Below are positions 42,535-53,153 of a stretch of 64,000 nucleotides of DNA, piece after piece; the first letter of the stretch is position 1, and each line of letters begins with the position of its first letter. The notes beneath the pieces were generated by a model. It searched no databases, was not told where the DNA came from, and worked only from the letters and a program-made list of their open reading frames with translations. Both the position numbers and the translations under genes were made by a program. Source of the stretch: Chryseobacterium gregarium DSM 19109 (GTDB lineage: Bacteria; Bacteroidota; Bacteroidia; Flavobacteriales; Weeksellaceae). The stretch spans positions 1 through 64,000 of the forward strand of contig NZ_AUMU01000011.1 in NCBI RefSeq assembly GCF_000430845.1. Direction: 5' to 3'.

Positions 42535-45500
42535 CTATTCTTTGATAAATTTCTTCTGGGCAGAAATATCGTTTCCGTCCTGAATGTCTATTACATAAAC
42601 ACCATTTATCAGGTTATGCACATCTATGTTATTGTTTAGGATAATTCCGCTGGATACCAACTGTCCTGCAGCATTATAGATCTTATAATTCGCTTTTTTG
42701 CTGATATTTTTCACATATAATACTGTTTTAACCGGGTTAGGATAAATTAATATCTCCGTCTGGTTAACCGGGTTAGGAACAGGAAGTTTAGAAATCCTTA
42801 CGGTATAATCTTCCACTTCGCCGTTAGGGAAGTTAGCACAGTTTACCGGAATTGCATCTTTTGCCATCGCGACTCTCATTACTACATATTTATAATCTGT
42901 CAAGCTGATGAATGCATCTGCAGGTACCGTAAATGTTCCGCTGGCCGTAGCGTCCGTATTCGGATCAGCAGCCAAGATTCTTTCGTTGATATCGAAATAA
43001 CCGTTCCTGTTGAAATCAATCCAAACTGCTACCCCTGCCTTCGCACTTCCCGTAAGCTTTTTGTCAATGGTAATCTGGTTTCCTGTAGAACCCTGTACCA
43101 ATTCAATAAACTTAAGAGGGTTACCTGTAAAGTCTGAATAATTAGAAGCATTCGATGCATTTTCCATTTTCAGTTTGCCATTCGGCGTAACGGTGACTTT
43201 TGAAATGTATTCCGTAAATGCTGCAGAGTGCATCTGACAATATACGATGGTTGGCGTTGTAAAGAAATACGGCAGCGTATAATTAGCCGGCGTACCGTTA
43301 CATACATTTGCTACCTGCATTTCATACTGCGTAAGTTCAGTCAGGCCGGTTAATGTCACTGTGCTGGTATTAACCGTTACGGTTGTCCAGCTGGGAATAC
43401 CTACTTTTCTATATCTTAAGATATAAGTAGCTCCAGGGAAAGGATCCCACACTACGACTGCAGTAGTCGGTGTAAGATTAGTGATCGTTAATCCCGGAGG
43501 AGGCAGTTCACAGATTCTCTCTGTCGTAAATACTTTAGGATTCGACCAAGGATTTACTGTGGTTTCACCGTTACAGATATTGGCTACCTGCACTTCATAC
43601 GTTGTATACGGACTTAAACCGGTAAGGGTATAGGTGTTTAAAGGCGGAGTTGTAACATTGACTGTTACCCATCCTGCAGTTCCGCTTCCTACAATCCTGT
43701 ATCTGATCTGATAGGTAGAGCTTGCTGCTATAGGAGCCCAGCTGACTACCGCAGAGGTTGATGTTACCGTACCGATCGTTACATTCGGAGGTGTAGGGTC
43801 ACATCTCGTTGTGAAGGTCTGCGTAGCCGTAAATGCTCCAGGAGAAGTTCCGCAGCTTGAAGCAATCTGTACTTCATATTGGGTTGCAGGTGTCAGTCCT
43901 GATAGATTTAACGGCGGGTTTCCTGTTAATGTAGAAGCTACTACCTCTGTCCATGTACCTGTACCGGAGACTCTGTATCTTACAATAAAGGTAAGACTGC
44001 CCGTAGGTACTGTCCACGTAACATTGGCAGAAGTATGTGTGATCGTATTAAATGCCAAATTGGTAGGCATCGTTGAAGAACAAGGTCTTAATTTTACCGC
44101 ATAATCTTCAACTTCTCCATTGACAGCATTCTGACACATTACCGGTGCGCTTGAACGTTTCAGAACCACTCTCATGGTTGTCGTTAACTGACCGCTATAC
44201 GCGTTTGCAGGCACATTGAATAATGCTGTTACCGGCGTAGTAGCGCTTGCAGCAGAAGCCATGATCTGTTCTGAAGTTTCAAATACACCATTTCTGTTAA
44301 AGTCAATCCATGCAGATACGGCATCACTTTGTGCAGATCCGGACCATCCTTTGGTTACGGAAATTTTATTTCCTGTAGAACCGATCTCTAAATTAACCAG
44401 GGTAGCCGGAGCCGTATAGCTGATATAATTTGTCTGAACGGATGTATTGCTCATCGGAGGAATACCAGGGTTAACTGAAGTCATTGTCACATTGGAAATG
44501 AAATCGGTAGTTCCCGTCCCCGTCATATTACAGTACGTGATCGGAGTTGTGGTAAATGGTATAGATGTAGACCAAGGTCCCTGGGTTCCGCCACAAATTG
44601 TAGCGACCTGTACTTCATACGCCGTCTGTTCTGTAAGACCTGTAATATTATAGCTGTTTCCTGTAATAGGAGCTGGAGATACATTCCAAGGTCCGACAGG
44701 ATTGGTCGTTCTCCATCTCACCAGGTAAGTGGCACCTGTAGAAGATATCCATGAAACTGTAGCTGTAGTAGCTCCTACGTTGGTCAAAGTAATACCTGCC
44801 GGTACTGCTGTAGTACATGGCTGGATATCAACGAATTTAACCTGATAATCCTCAACTTCTCCATTACTTGTAAGAACTGAACAAGCATCAGTTGGTGTAA
44901 GGAAATACACAATCACACGCATTTTCACCTTATTGGTACCTGCGTAAGCTCCTGCCGGAACAGGGAACGTAGCAGTAACCGGTGTTGTCGAAGAGTATCC
45001 TAAATTCATGATTCTCTCTCCGCCGGGAACCGTTGTCGGATTATTGTTGAATATTCCGTCTCCGTTAAAGTCGATCCATGCATACGTAGAATAAGTACCT
45101 GATGTTATGGTTCTTCCTACGGAAAGTAAATTATTTGTAGAGTTACGGGCTAATGTGATAATCTTCGTAGCATCATTAGAGTAATCCGTATATACACTAG
45201 GGCCGGAGTTGTTGGACATAGCCGGAGTATTGGTACCGGATACCGTAATGTTATTAATATAGGCATCAGTAACCGTTGCTGTCCCTGAATTACAATATGA
45301 AATTGCAGGTGTGGTAAAGTTTACAGAACCTGACCATGCACCGGTAGCACCGCCACAGATCGTTGCCACCTGTACCTCATAGATAGTGGAACCATTAAGG
45401 TTAGTAATCGTATAAGGATTGGTTGCTGCTGCAATAGTCGTCCATGCACCCGTTCCCGTTCTGTACCTCAACGTATAGGTAGCTCCTGTTGCATTGATCC

Positions 45501-48500
45501 ATGAAACCAAGGCAGTAGAAGCTGTTATGTTGGAAACAACAATCGGAGACGGCGGAGCTGTCGTACAAGGCGAAAGATCAATGATCTTAACCGCATAGTC
45601 TTCAATTTCCCCGTTCGCCACTGTAGCACAAGGATCCGTAATAGTGCTGGTAGAGAAGATCACTCTCATTCTAAGCGTCAACGGACCATTGTAAGAAGTT
45701 GTAGGAACCGTAAAGGTTGCTGTAATCGGTGTTGTTGTACTGGTTGTGGTATTGATTACCCTTTCATTCGTTTCAAAAATACCGTTTCTGTTAAAGTCAA
45801 TCCAGGTTCCAACCGCTAGCGAAGAGGTAGTAGTGCCTAACCATGATTTAGAAACAGAAATGCTGTTATTGGTAGAAGTACGAACCAGTGTGATTAATTT
45901 GGCAGGATCAGCAGAATAGTTTGTATAGGTATTCGCGCCTGAGTTATTGCTCATCACATAAGAGTTCGTAGGGGCAATCGTTACGTTTGAAATATAGCCG
46001 TTCGTGTTATTGCTTGAAGTAATCGGACAATAATTAACTGCAGGCGTTGTAAACGGCATCGGTGCAGTATAGGTTCCTGTAGTTCCGGAACATATATATG
46101 CAACCTGAACTTCATATTGGGTTTGTTCCGTTAAGCCGTTAATGGTGTAAGAACTGGTTGTTAAAGGAACTGTAGTCCAAACGGTAGAACCCAATGGTCT
46201 GTACTGTAATACGTAGGTAGCACCTACAGCAGGATCCCACATTACATAAGCAGAAGTAGCTGTAATATTGGTTACCGAAAGGTTCAGCGGAGCATTGCTC
46301 GTACAAGGAATCGGCTGGATCAGTTTCACAGCATAATCCTCTACTTCACCATCCCCGAAACTCTGACACATTACAGGAGAATCAAAATATCTCATAGCCA
46401 CTCTCATTCTTGTTGTTGCCGGACCGTTATAGGCCGTTGCCGGAACGTTGAATGTAGCGGTAACCGGAGTGGTTGCACTGGCCGGAGAAGTCATCACCTG
46501 TTCGTTGGCTTCAAAAATTCCGTTTCTGTTAAAGTCAATCCAAACTCCTACAGCCTCACTGTAACTAAAGCCACCAGGATAGAATTTAGATACAGAAACT
46601 GTATTTCCGGTGGATCCGATAACCAAGTTTACCAAAGCACTTGGTGTAGTTGTATAATCAGTATAAGTAGATCCTACAGAGTTATTGCTCATTACCGGTG
46701 CACCTACAGGAGTTACGGTAACATTTGAAATATATTCTGAAGCAAAATTACTGGAAGTCATAGTACAGTAGTTAAGCCCTAAAGTAGTAAAGTTGACCGA
46801 TGCAGAGAAAGGCCCCTGAACACCTGTACAAACTGTAGATACCTGAACCTCATACTGAATACCATCGCTTAAGCCTGTCAGGTTTATAGAATTTCCTGTT
46901 GACGGCAGTGTAAGCCAGGTTGTACTTCCTAACGGACGGTACTGAACTATATACGTTGAGTTCGCTGTAGCTGTCCATGAAACGGTTGCTGTTGTCTGTG
47001 TAATCGCTGAAACAGCAATACCTGCCGGAGCGGCTCCGGTACAGCTGGCTAATGAAGCCACTGTGGAACTTCCGATAGCATAGAATACGTTTCCGATAGA
47101 ACTTACCCTGATTTTAACGGTACCACCCAATGTAAGACCGGTTAAGTTTATAGACTCATTACCATCATTAGCCGTAGAAGCTGCAGCTACTGTCCAGGTT
47201 ACCCCGTTATCAGTGGTATAGTCAATTTTTACATTGGCTACATTATAAGGGGCAGCTGTTGTATTCACAACATCCCATGTAATATTGGTAGGACCATTAT
47301 TATAAGCTGTGGTGCTGGTCACTTTAAAAGGGCCGTTATTACCCACAACAATCTGCTGATTGGCAAACTGAGTCTGCTGCTGATTCGCTACCGGATTATT
47401 ATCTCTTACAGTTACCCGGAAATTAGTTGTTCGGGCAACGGTAGAAACAGATTCCCAGCCGTTATTGGAATTATTTAAAACCCCTGCCAGCACTGAAGAT
47501 AATTTAGGAAAATATCTCGTTGGGCTTGTCGTCGGATTAAATGATCTGAACGATGCACCCGTAGCAGTGGTTCCTAAATTATTTTTATTAATCGTAATAG
47601 ATGCATTATCTACTTCTTCCCAGGTATACGTCATTGGGTCGTTTTCAGCATCGGTTGCAGAAGCTGTTAAGACAAATGCCGTTCCTTTTGGAATATTGTA
47701 TGTCGGTAATGCCGCAATAACAGGCGGGTTATTGGTAACGGCAGTTTCCACATCACAGGTTTTACTGGTAAGGTTATTCTGAACCTGTGTAATGCTTACC
47801 GCATGGAAATAGGGATCTGAGTGTGCCTGAACATCTGTGTTAGGACCTGTAATCCCTGCATATCCCATAATAGTTGAACCTGAACCCGGCTCAACATTGA
47901 CACCTGAACCTTCCAATCCATGAGAGAACGTATGATTGGCTCCCAATTGATGGCCGATTTCGTGCGCTACATAGTCAATATCAAAATTATCGCCCTGTGG
48001 AATACCGTCTGCAGGAGAAGTATATCCTGAGCCTTTACCATTAGGCACCGAACTGCTTGGATTTACACAAACGCAGCCTATACAGCCTGCATTACCGCCT
48101 CCGCCTGAAGCACCGAATAAGTGACCGATGTCGTAATTGGCGTTACCAACGTTAGCCGTAAGCGTTTGTTGCAATTCTCCGTTCCATGCACCGCCTGCAC
48201 CAGCTGCTGCCGGTGAGTAAGGATCCGTAGCAGGATTGGTGTAGATAACACCCGGATAATTTTGCAGATCCAGATGCAGGGCAAAGTCTTTCTCAAATAC
48301 CCCGTTTACCCTGGTTAAACTGGCATTGATTGCCACTAAGGCATTGGCAACAGTTCCTCCAAAAAACTGGGTATATTCTCCTGTTACGGACATCACCAGT
48401 CTCATCGTTCTGTACTTTTTGTCAGAAGATTTTGCAAAATTGGTCGTCTGGTTAGAAAAAGCTTTACCGGTAGTGTACAGGTTTTCTATCTGTTGTTTAG

Positions 48501-48999
48501 ACAGCCTGTCTTCATTCATCGAACACAGGAAACCTTCATTGCTTTTATCAGTTTTCGGATGCACACCGTAAACTGTTTTGGACTTGTCAGCCGGCTCTAT
48601 GAATTCATACTGACCCTCTTTGATAATCATCGACTGAAAATCATCAGGGGCAAGACTGAACCTCAGGTACTTGCCGGGATCATCAATCCCAACGCCCACA
48701 TAGGAGCCTAATTGATACTGGTTTGCCAGTTCCTTCACTACCACAGGGAAGCTGTAAACGGCAAACCTTTCGATTTTTCCTTCTAAAGTTGGCAAAGAGA
48801 TGGTGACGGGCTTTGCATTTTTGCCCGTTTCCTGCGCTTTTGCCAATTGAGACTTTAGTAAAGAAATGTCTAGAGAATAATAGTTCTTAATATCAGAACC
48901 TGCTTTGGATTTTTCTCCCCTGAATGTTGTCGGACTCCATTGTGCACTGGTTATCGCAAACAAAAAGAGGAAAAAGAAAGAAGTAAAATTTTTCTTCAT
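42535..48999 (-). CDS. Giant secreted reprolysin-like metalloprotease, T9SS cargo
   Basis: A 2154-aa secreted protein. Signal peptide (MKKNFTSFFFLFLFAITSAQ), propeptide to about residue 195, then an M12B-type catalytic domain with the zinc motif HEIGHQLGANH near residue 345 and the Met-turn GSTIMGYAG. After a Reelin/Ig-like connector come seven fibronectin type III modules and five GEVED modules (each ending D/NGEVEDYxVK), mostly alternating. The C-terminal type A sorting domain (LIYPNPVKTVLYVKNI, INGVYVIDI, KKFIKE) directs outer-membrane export. A -7-like TAGATTTG lies at 49024-49031. It is paralogous to the next gene upstream. Confidence 0.9.
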   Translation of the reverse strand: MKKNFTSFFFLFLFAITSAQWSPTTFRGEKSKAGSDIKNYYSLDISLLKSQLAKAQETGKNAKPVTISLPTLEGKIERFAVYSFPVVVKELANQYQLGSYVGVGIDDPGKYLRFSLAPDDFQSMIIKEGQYEFIEPADKSKTVYGVHPKTDKSNEGFLCSMNEDRLSKQQIENLYTTGKAFSNQTTNFAKSSDKKYRTMRLVMSVTGEYTQFFGGTVANALVAINASLTRVNGVFEKDFALHLDLQNYPGVIYTNPATDPYSPAAAGAGGAWNGELQQTLTANVGNANYDIGHLFGASGGGGNAGCIGCVCVNPSSSVPNGKGSGYTSPADGIPQGDNFDIDYVAHEIGHQLGANHTFSHGLEGSGVNVEPGSGSTIMGYAGITGPNTDVQAHSDPYFHAVSITQVQNNLTSKTCDVETAVTNNPPVIAALPTYNIPKGTAFVLTASATDAENDPMTYTWEEVDNASITINKNNLGTTATGASFRSFNPTTSPTRYFPKLSSVLAGVLNNSNNGWESVSTVARTTNFRVTVRDNNPVANQQQTQFANQQIVVGNNGPFKVTSTTAYNNGPTNITWDVVNTTAAPYNVANVKIDYTTDNGVTWTVAAASTANDGNESINLTGLTLGGTVKIRVSSIGNVFYAIGSSTVASLASCTGAAPAGIAVSAITQTTATVSWTATANSTYIVQYRPLGSTTWLTLPSTGNSINLTGLSDGIQYEVQVSTVCTGVQGPFSASVNFTTLGLNYCTMTSSNFASEYISNVTVTPVGAPVMSNNSVGSTYTDYTTTPSALVNLVIGSTGNTVSVSKFYPGGFSYSEAVGVWIDFNRNGIFEANEQVMTSPASATTPVTATFNVPATAYNGPATTRMRVAMRYFDSPVMCQSFGDGEVEDYAVKLIQPIPCTSNAPLNLSVTNITATSAYVMWDPAVGATYVLQYRPLGSTVWTTVPLTTSSYTINGLTEQTQYEVQVAYICSGTTGTYTAPMPFTTPAVNYCPITSSNNTNGYISNVTIAPTNSYVMSNNSGANTYTNYSADPAKLITLVRTSTNNSISVSKSWLGTTTSSLAVGTWIDFNRNGIFETNERVINTTTSTTTPITATFTVPTTSYNGPLTLRMRVIFSTSTITDPCATVANGEIEDYAVKIIDLSPCTTAPPSPIVVSNITASTALVSWINATGATYTLRYRTGTGAWTTIAAATNPYTITNLNGSTIYEVQVATICGGATGAWSGSVNFTTPAISYCNSGTATVTDAYINNITVSGTNTPAMSNNSGPSVYTDYSNDATKIITLARNSTNNLLSVGRTITSGTYSTYAWIDFNGDGIFNNNPTTVPGGERIMNLGYSSTTPVTATFPVPAGAYAGTNKVKMRVIVYFLTPTDACSVLTSNGEVEDYQVKFVDIQPCTTAVPAGITLTNVGATTATVSWISSTGATYLVRWRTTNPVGPWNVSPAPITGNSYNITGLTEQTAYEVQVATICGGTQGPWSTSIPFTTTPITYCNMTGTGTTDFISNVTMTSVNPGIPPMSNTSVQTNYISYTAPATLVNLEIGSTGNKISVTKGWSGSAQSDAVSAWIDFNRNGVFETSEQIMASAASATTPVTALFNVPANAYSGQLTTTMRVVLKRSSAPVMCQNAVNGEVEDYAVKLRPCSSTMPTNLAFNTITHTSANVTWTVPTGSLTFIVRYRVSGTGTWTEVVASTLTGNPPLNLSGLTPATQYEVQIASSCGTSPGAFTATQTFTTRCDPTPPNVTIGTVTSTSAVVSWAPIAASSTYQIRYRIVGSGTAGWVTVNVTTPPLNTYTLTGLSPYTTYEVQVANICNGETTVNPWSNPKVFTTERICELPPPGLTITNLTPTTAVVVWDPFPGATYILRYRKVGIPSWTTVTVNTSTVTLTGLTELTQYEMQVANVCNGTPANYTLPYFFTTPTIVYCQMHSAAFTEYISKVTVTPNGKLKMENASNASNYSDFTGNPLKFIELVQGSTGNQITIDKKLTGSAKAGVAVWIDFNRNGYFDINERILAADPNTDATASGTFTVPADAFISLTDYKYVVMRVAMAKDAIPVNCANFPNGEVEDYTVRISKLPVPNPVNQTEILIYPNPVKTVLYVKNISKKANYKIYNAAGQLVSSGIILNNNIDVHNLINGVYVIDIQDGNDISAQKKFIKE

Positions 49000-49234
49000 A
49001 ACTTTCTCAATATATTAATTAAACAAATCTAATGATTTTTTATTATTAATTTATAAATGTAACTATTTTTTTTATATAAATTCCATAAGGATTTGAACCA
49101 TGTAATCAGAATAAACAAACCCATAAACAGTTTATCATGTTTAAATAGTTAAATCTCACTGATTAACTACAAGGTGAGCAAATCCTTCCTTTTACTAAAT
49201 AAAATATGATATCCGATAATATAAAAAAAACAAA

Positions 49235-49257
49235 AATCCCCGGCCTTGCCGGGGATT
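49235..49257 (-). terminator. Terminator after the smaller metalloprotease
   Basis: A perfect 10-bp stem AATCCCCGGC with GCCGGGGATT around CTT, followed on the minus strand by TTTTGTTTTTTTT. It separates the two protease genes into independent units. Confidence 0.9.
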
Positions 49258-49283
49258 TCTTATGATAAATATTTAATATTTAA

Positions 49284-52200
49284 TTATTTTTTAATGAATT
49301 TAGAAGTGAACGCTTCTTTTCCTTTTTCTTCAATGGTAATCACATAATTTCCTTTGATTAATTCAGAAACATTAATCTGTCCTCTGTTAATATTACCCTG
49401 TCTTACTAACTGACCGGCAGCACTGTAGATTTTGTAAGATGCTTTATCAGAAACTTTAGTAATGTTCAGTATATCTGATACCGGGTTCGGATAAATCTGA
49501 ATATCATTTTTAGGACCTGCTATATCGTTGGTCGCTAATGAATTTCCGGTAATAACTACATTATAGTCTTCTATTTCACCATCAAAATTCTCTCCACAGG
49601 CAAGGCTGGCAGGTAATGACGCACCTACATTTGGACCAGCACCTATATAAAATCCTAAGACTCTCATTCTCAAAGGCTGTCCTTCCACTGCATCGCTTGG
49701 AATGGTTACGTTACTAGTAACTACAGTCGGTGATGGTGTCAGAGCTACAGGATAATTCAATACCTTTTCCGAATCACTGAATACACCGTCCTTATTAAAA
49801 TCAATAAATGCTGCTACCGCATCATAATCCGGAACATCAGGATTGCTAAGCGTAACAGACATAGGGTATGTAGTTCCCTTTGTTAAATTGATCTGAAGCG
49901 CAGTACTCGTAGTATAGTTTGTATAAGTACTGTTTGCCGAAGTATTATTTATATTAGCAATGGTTACGTTTGAAATATATTCATAGTCTGAACCACCAGA
50001 ATTTGCAGTACAATATACAAGAACAGGGGTACTAAAGTTTACTGAAGTTGAATATGTGCCAATTGTAGTACCACAAACCAAGGCGACCTGAACTTCATAC
50101 GCTGTTCCATCTATTAAATTGCTGATGTTAACGGAAGGAACTGTTGTATCAGCTTCCGTCCATACCGTTGTACCCACTTTTCTGTAACGAACCTTGTAGG
50201 TTGCACCAGTATATGACATCCATGATATGCTAGCTGTAGATACGGTGATATTACTTACCACCACATTGGTCGGCGCAGCACTGCTACAAGCAGAAAGCGG
50301 CCCGATGGTAACCGGTCCTACTGCATAAAATACATTACCGATAGAGGAAACTCTCACTTTGATTGTCTGCCCATTTAGAGAAGTAGGAAAAGTAAAGTTT
50401 TCAGTCCCGTCATTCGGTGTAGAAGCAGCCAATACAGTCCATGTAGTTCCGTTATCTGTTGTATAATCAATCTTAACGTTAGCTACACTGTAAGGAGCAG
50501 CAGTAGTATTTGCTACGATCCACTGAATCGGAGTCGGTGTATTCACGTCAGCATACTGATTCGCTAATCTGAAAGGCCCGTTATTTCCTACAATAATAGT
50601 CTGAACTTTAAAATCCGATTGCTGCTGAAGCACATTCGGGTTATTATCTCTTACGGTTACTGCAAAGTTTGTAGTCCTTGCTTTAGTAGATACCGCTTCC
50701 CATGTATTGTTTGTGTTATCTAATACTCCATTCAATACAGAAGTAAGTTTAGGAAAATATCTTGTTGGGTTAGTACTTGGAGGAGAAGATCTGAAAGAAG
50801 CTCCTGAAATTGTATTCCCCAAGTTAAATTTATCTGTAGTAACTGATGCATCATCAACTTCTTCCCAAGAATAAGTCATCGGATTACCTTCAGCATCTGT
50901 AGCCGAAGCCGTTAAAACAAATGCAGTCCCTTTAGGAATATTATAAGTAGGCAAAGCGGCAATTACCGGTGGATTATTGGTAATCGGAGTTTCTACATCA
51001 CAGGTTTTAGCAATTAAATTTTCCTGAATCTGGTCTATACTTGCAATATGGAAATATGGATCCGAATTTGCCTGAACATCCGTATTAGGACCTGTAATCC
51101 CTGCATATCCCATAATGGTAGAACCTGAACCCGGCTCCATGTTAACACCACTGCCTTCTAAATTCATAGAGAATGTGTGGTTTCCTCCCAACTGATGCCC
51201 CATTTCGTGAGCTACATAGTCAATGTCAAAACTATCCCCCTGAGGAATAGCATTTGCAGGAGAGGTAAATCCTGAGCCTTTTCCTAAAGGTACATTAGTT
51301 GTGGGATTAACACATACACATCCGATACATCCTGCATTCCCTCCGCCTCCGGATCTTCCGAATAGGTGCCCGATATCATAGTTAGTATTTCCTACATTAG
51401 TGGTCAATGCGGTTTGCAATTGCTGGTTCCAAGCACCTGCAGCTCCAGCAGTAGCACCAGAATAAGGATCTGATGCTGCGCTAATATAAATTATGCTCGG
51501 ATAATTTTGCAGATTCAGGTGTAAAGCGAAATCTTTTTCAAAAACACCGTTTACTCTGGTTAAAGTAGCATTAATAGCAGCAAGTGCAGGAGCTCTTTTT
51601 TGATCATCAGTCGCAGTAGCTGGTACACCAGCCTGCGTCATAAAATATTGAGTATATTCACCTGTAACAGACATTGCCAATCTCATTGTTCTGTATTTCT
51701 TATCAGAACTCTTAGAAAAATTTGTTGATTGGTTTGAAAATGACTGCCCTTTCTTTAATAAAGCATCAATCTGTTTTTTAGCTCCCGGAGCTTCATCTGT
51801 AGAACATAAAAACCCACCCGCATTCTTTTTGGTTTTAGGATGAACACCATATACTGTTCTGTCAGTAGAAGTTGGTTCGATAAATTCATATTTATCTCCA
51901 TTTATAACCATCGATTGAAAATCGTTTGGAGCAAGACTGAATCTTAAATATTTAGTCGGATCATCAACACTGGTTCCTACATAAGAACCTAACTCATATT
52001 TGTCTGCCAGTTCTCTTACAACAACCGGAAAACTATATACATTAAATCTTTCAATCTTCCCGCTCATCGTAGGAAGAGAAATTACAACAGGAATTGCATT
52101 CGGTCCCATTTCCTGCGCATTGCTCAATTGGGATCTCAGGAGATTCAGGTCTAATTTATAGTACCCGTTACTTCTTACACCCGATTGATTTACGCTAAAT

Positions 52201-52310
52201 CCTGTACCTCTTTTACTATTGTCTGCCTTTTTAAAGGAAGTTGGTGTCCACTGACCGAACACAGCACCTCCTACCAAAGTAAACATTAAAGTAGTAAGTA
52301 ATCTTTTCAT
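49284..52310 (-). CDS. Secreted reprolysin-like metalloprotease, T9SS cargo
   Basis: A 1008-aa paralogue of the downstream 2154-aa protease: signal peptide (MKRLLTTLMFTLVGGAVFGQ), related propeptide and catalytic domain (HEMGHQLGGNH near residue 368, Met-turn GSTIMGYAG, the same GGGGNAGCIGCVCVNP segment), one connector, one fibronectin type III and one GEVED module, and a T9SS sorting domain (DIQIYPNPVSDILNITKV, ending SKFIKK). A -7-like TACATTTG lies at 52336-52343. The simpler architecture suggests that the larger protein arose by module expansion. Confidence 0.9.
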   Translation of the reverse strand: MKRLLTTLMFTLVGGAVFGQWTPTSFKKADNSKRGTGFSVNQSGVRSNGYYKLDLNLLRSQLSNAQEMGPNAIPVVISLPTMSGKIERFNVYSFPVVVRELADKYELGSYVGTSVDDPTKYLRFSLAPNDFQSMVINGDKYEFIEPTSTDRTVYGVHPKTKKNAGGFLCSTDEAPGAKKQIDALLKKGQSFSNQSTNFSKSSDKKYRTMRLAMSVTGEYTQYFMTQAGVPATATDDQKRAPALAAINATLTRVNGVFEKDFALHLNLQNYPSIIYISAASDPYSGATAGAAGAWNQQLQTALTTNVGNTNYDIGHLFGRSGGGGNAGCIGCVCVNPTTNVPLGKGSGFTSPANAIPQGDSFDIDYVAHEMGHQLGGNHTFSMNLEGSGVNMEPGSGSTIMGYAGITGPNTDVQANSDPYFHIASIDQIQENLIAKTCDVETPITNNPPVIAALPTYNIPKGTAFVLTASATDAEGNPMTYSWEEVDDASVTTDKFNLGNTISGASFRSSPPSTNPTRYFPKLTSVLNGVLDNTNNTWEAVSTKARTTNFAVTVRDNNPNVLQQQSDFKVQTIIVGNNGPFRLANQYADVNTPTPIQWIVANTTAAPYSVANVKIDYTTDNGTTWTVLAASTPNDGTENFTFPTSLNGQTIKVRVSSIGNVFYAVGPVTIGPLSACSSAAPTNVVVSNITVSTASISWMSYTGATYKVRYRKVGTTVWTEADTTVPSVNISNLIDGTAYEVQVALVCGTTIGTYSTSVNFSTPVLVYCTANSGGSDYEYISNVTIANINNTSANSTYTNYTTSTALQINLTKGTTYPMSVTLSNPDVPDYDAVAAFIDFNKDGVFSDSEKVLNYPVALTPSPTVVTSNVTIPSDAVEGQPLRMRVLGFYIGAGPNVGASLPASLACGENFDGEIEDYNVVITGNSLATNDIAGPKNDIQIYPNPVSDILNITKVSDKASYKIYSAAGQLVRQGNINRGQINVSELIKGNYVITIEEKGKEAFTSKFIKK

Positions 52311-52431
52311 AAATTAATTTAATTATAATTTTTTCCAAATGTAACCATTTTACACATTACATCATTAAAAAAGCATAGTGTTTTTTTACAATAACCCTGT
52401 TAAAATAAAGTTAATCCTTGAAAAATAAAAA

Positions 52432-52449
52432 CTCCGGCACAAACCGGAG
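52432..52449 (-). terminator. Terminator after the DUF6048 gene
   Basis: CTCCGG-CACAAA-CCGGAG with a minus-strand run TTTTTATTTTT, 42 bp past the stop at 52491. Confidence 0.85.
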
Positions 52450-52490
52450 CTTTATATTATAAATAATTTTTGAAACAATAATACCTATAT

Positions 52491-53153
52491 TTAAAACTTA
52501 TACGCAATATTCCAAGCGAATCCCATATTGAATTTGGAAGAGCTTTTTCCGAACCCGGGAACGATCATCGGCTGGATTTCATCCTGTTTTGTAGTAGCAA
52601 CCATATACCTCGGCTGAAGATTTACATCAATGAAAAAATCAGATTCAAACAACTGAACCCTTCCTCCGATAGTCCCTTCAAGCCAGTAAGACGACTGCGT
52701 GGATGAAGGAAACCCTACAGAGGAACTGCTCCCTCCAAATCCACGGACCGGAACAGCCTTATATTCCTGCGTATAAAATGAGCCTCCGATTTTTCCACCT
52801 CCGTAAAACCCGTTGAATTCATTTTCAGGGTCTTTGGCCAGCATATAAAAGGCACCCAGTTTCAGGAAAGGACCGCTGGCTTTTGCATCATAGCTGTTTT
52901 TCTGATATACATTAGACTCAAAACCGGCTTCAACAATACCGTGAATATTGTCTTTTATTTTTGATGATATAAATCCCTGGTACAGTTTCCGGTCTGAGAA
53001 AAAAGAAACGCCAGCATTGAGAATGTCTCCGCCCACCATAAAATTAGGCTCATATTTCCATTTTTCTTTTTTAACCTCTTGGTTGTTATCCTGGGCAAAG
53101 CCCAACATACATATTATGCTAAAAAAGAAGGTAAAGATTTGTTTTGTCTTCAT
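52491..53153 (-). CDS. DUF6048-like outer-membrane beta-barrel protein
   Basis: A 220-aa protein with a signal peptide (MKTKQIFTFFFSIICMLGFA) and a pattern of amphipathic beta strands rich in glycine and aromatics (FMVGGDILNAGVSFFSDRKL, FLKLGAFYML, GGKIGGSFY), ending in an aromatic residue (WNIAYKF), as outer-membrane barrels do. It matches the Flavobacteriia-specific DUF6048 family and the usual neighbourhood. It overlaps the DUF6452 gene by 35 bp. Function unknown. Confidence 0.78.
   Translation of the reverse strand: MKTKQIFTFFFSIICMLGFAQDNNQEVKKEKWKYEPNFMVGGDILNAGVSFFSDRKLYQGFISSKIKDNIHGIVEAGFESNVYQKNSYDAKASGPFLKLGAFYMLAKDPENEFNGFYGGGKIGGSFYTQEYKAVPVRGFGGSSSSVGFPSSTQSSYWLEGTIGGRVQLFESDFFIDVNLQPRYMVATTKQDEIQPMIVPGFGKSSSKFNMGFAWNIAYKF

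Noticed and set aside
43811-44104. 97-codon plus frame inside the large protease
   Set aside because: Opposite-strand shadow of repetitive module DNA; similar shadows recur in the same gene.
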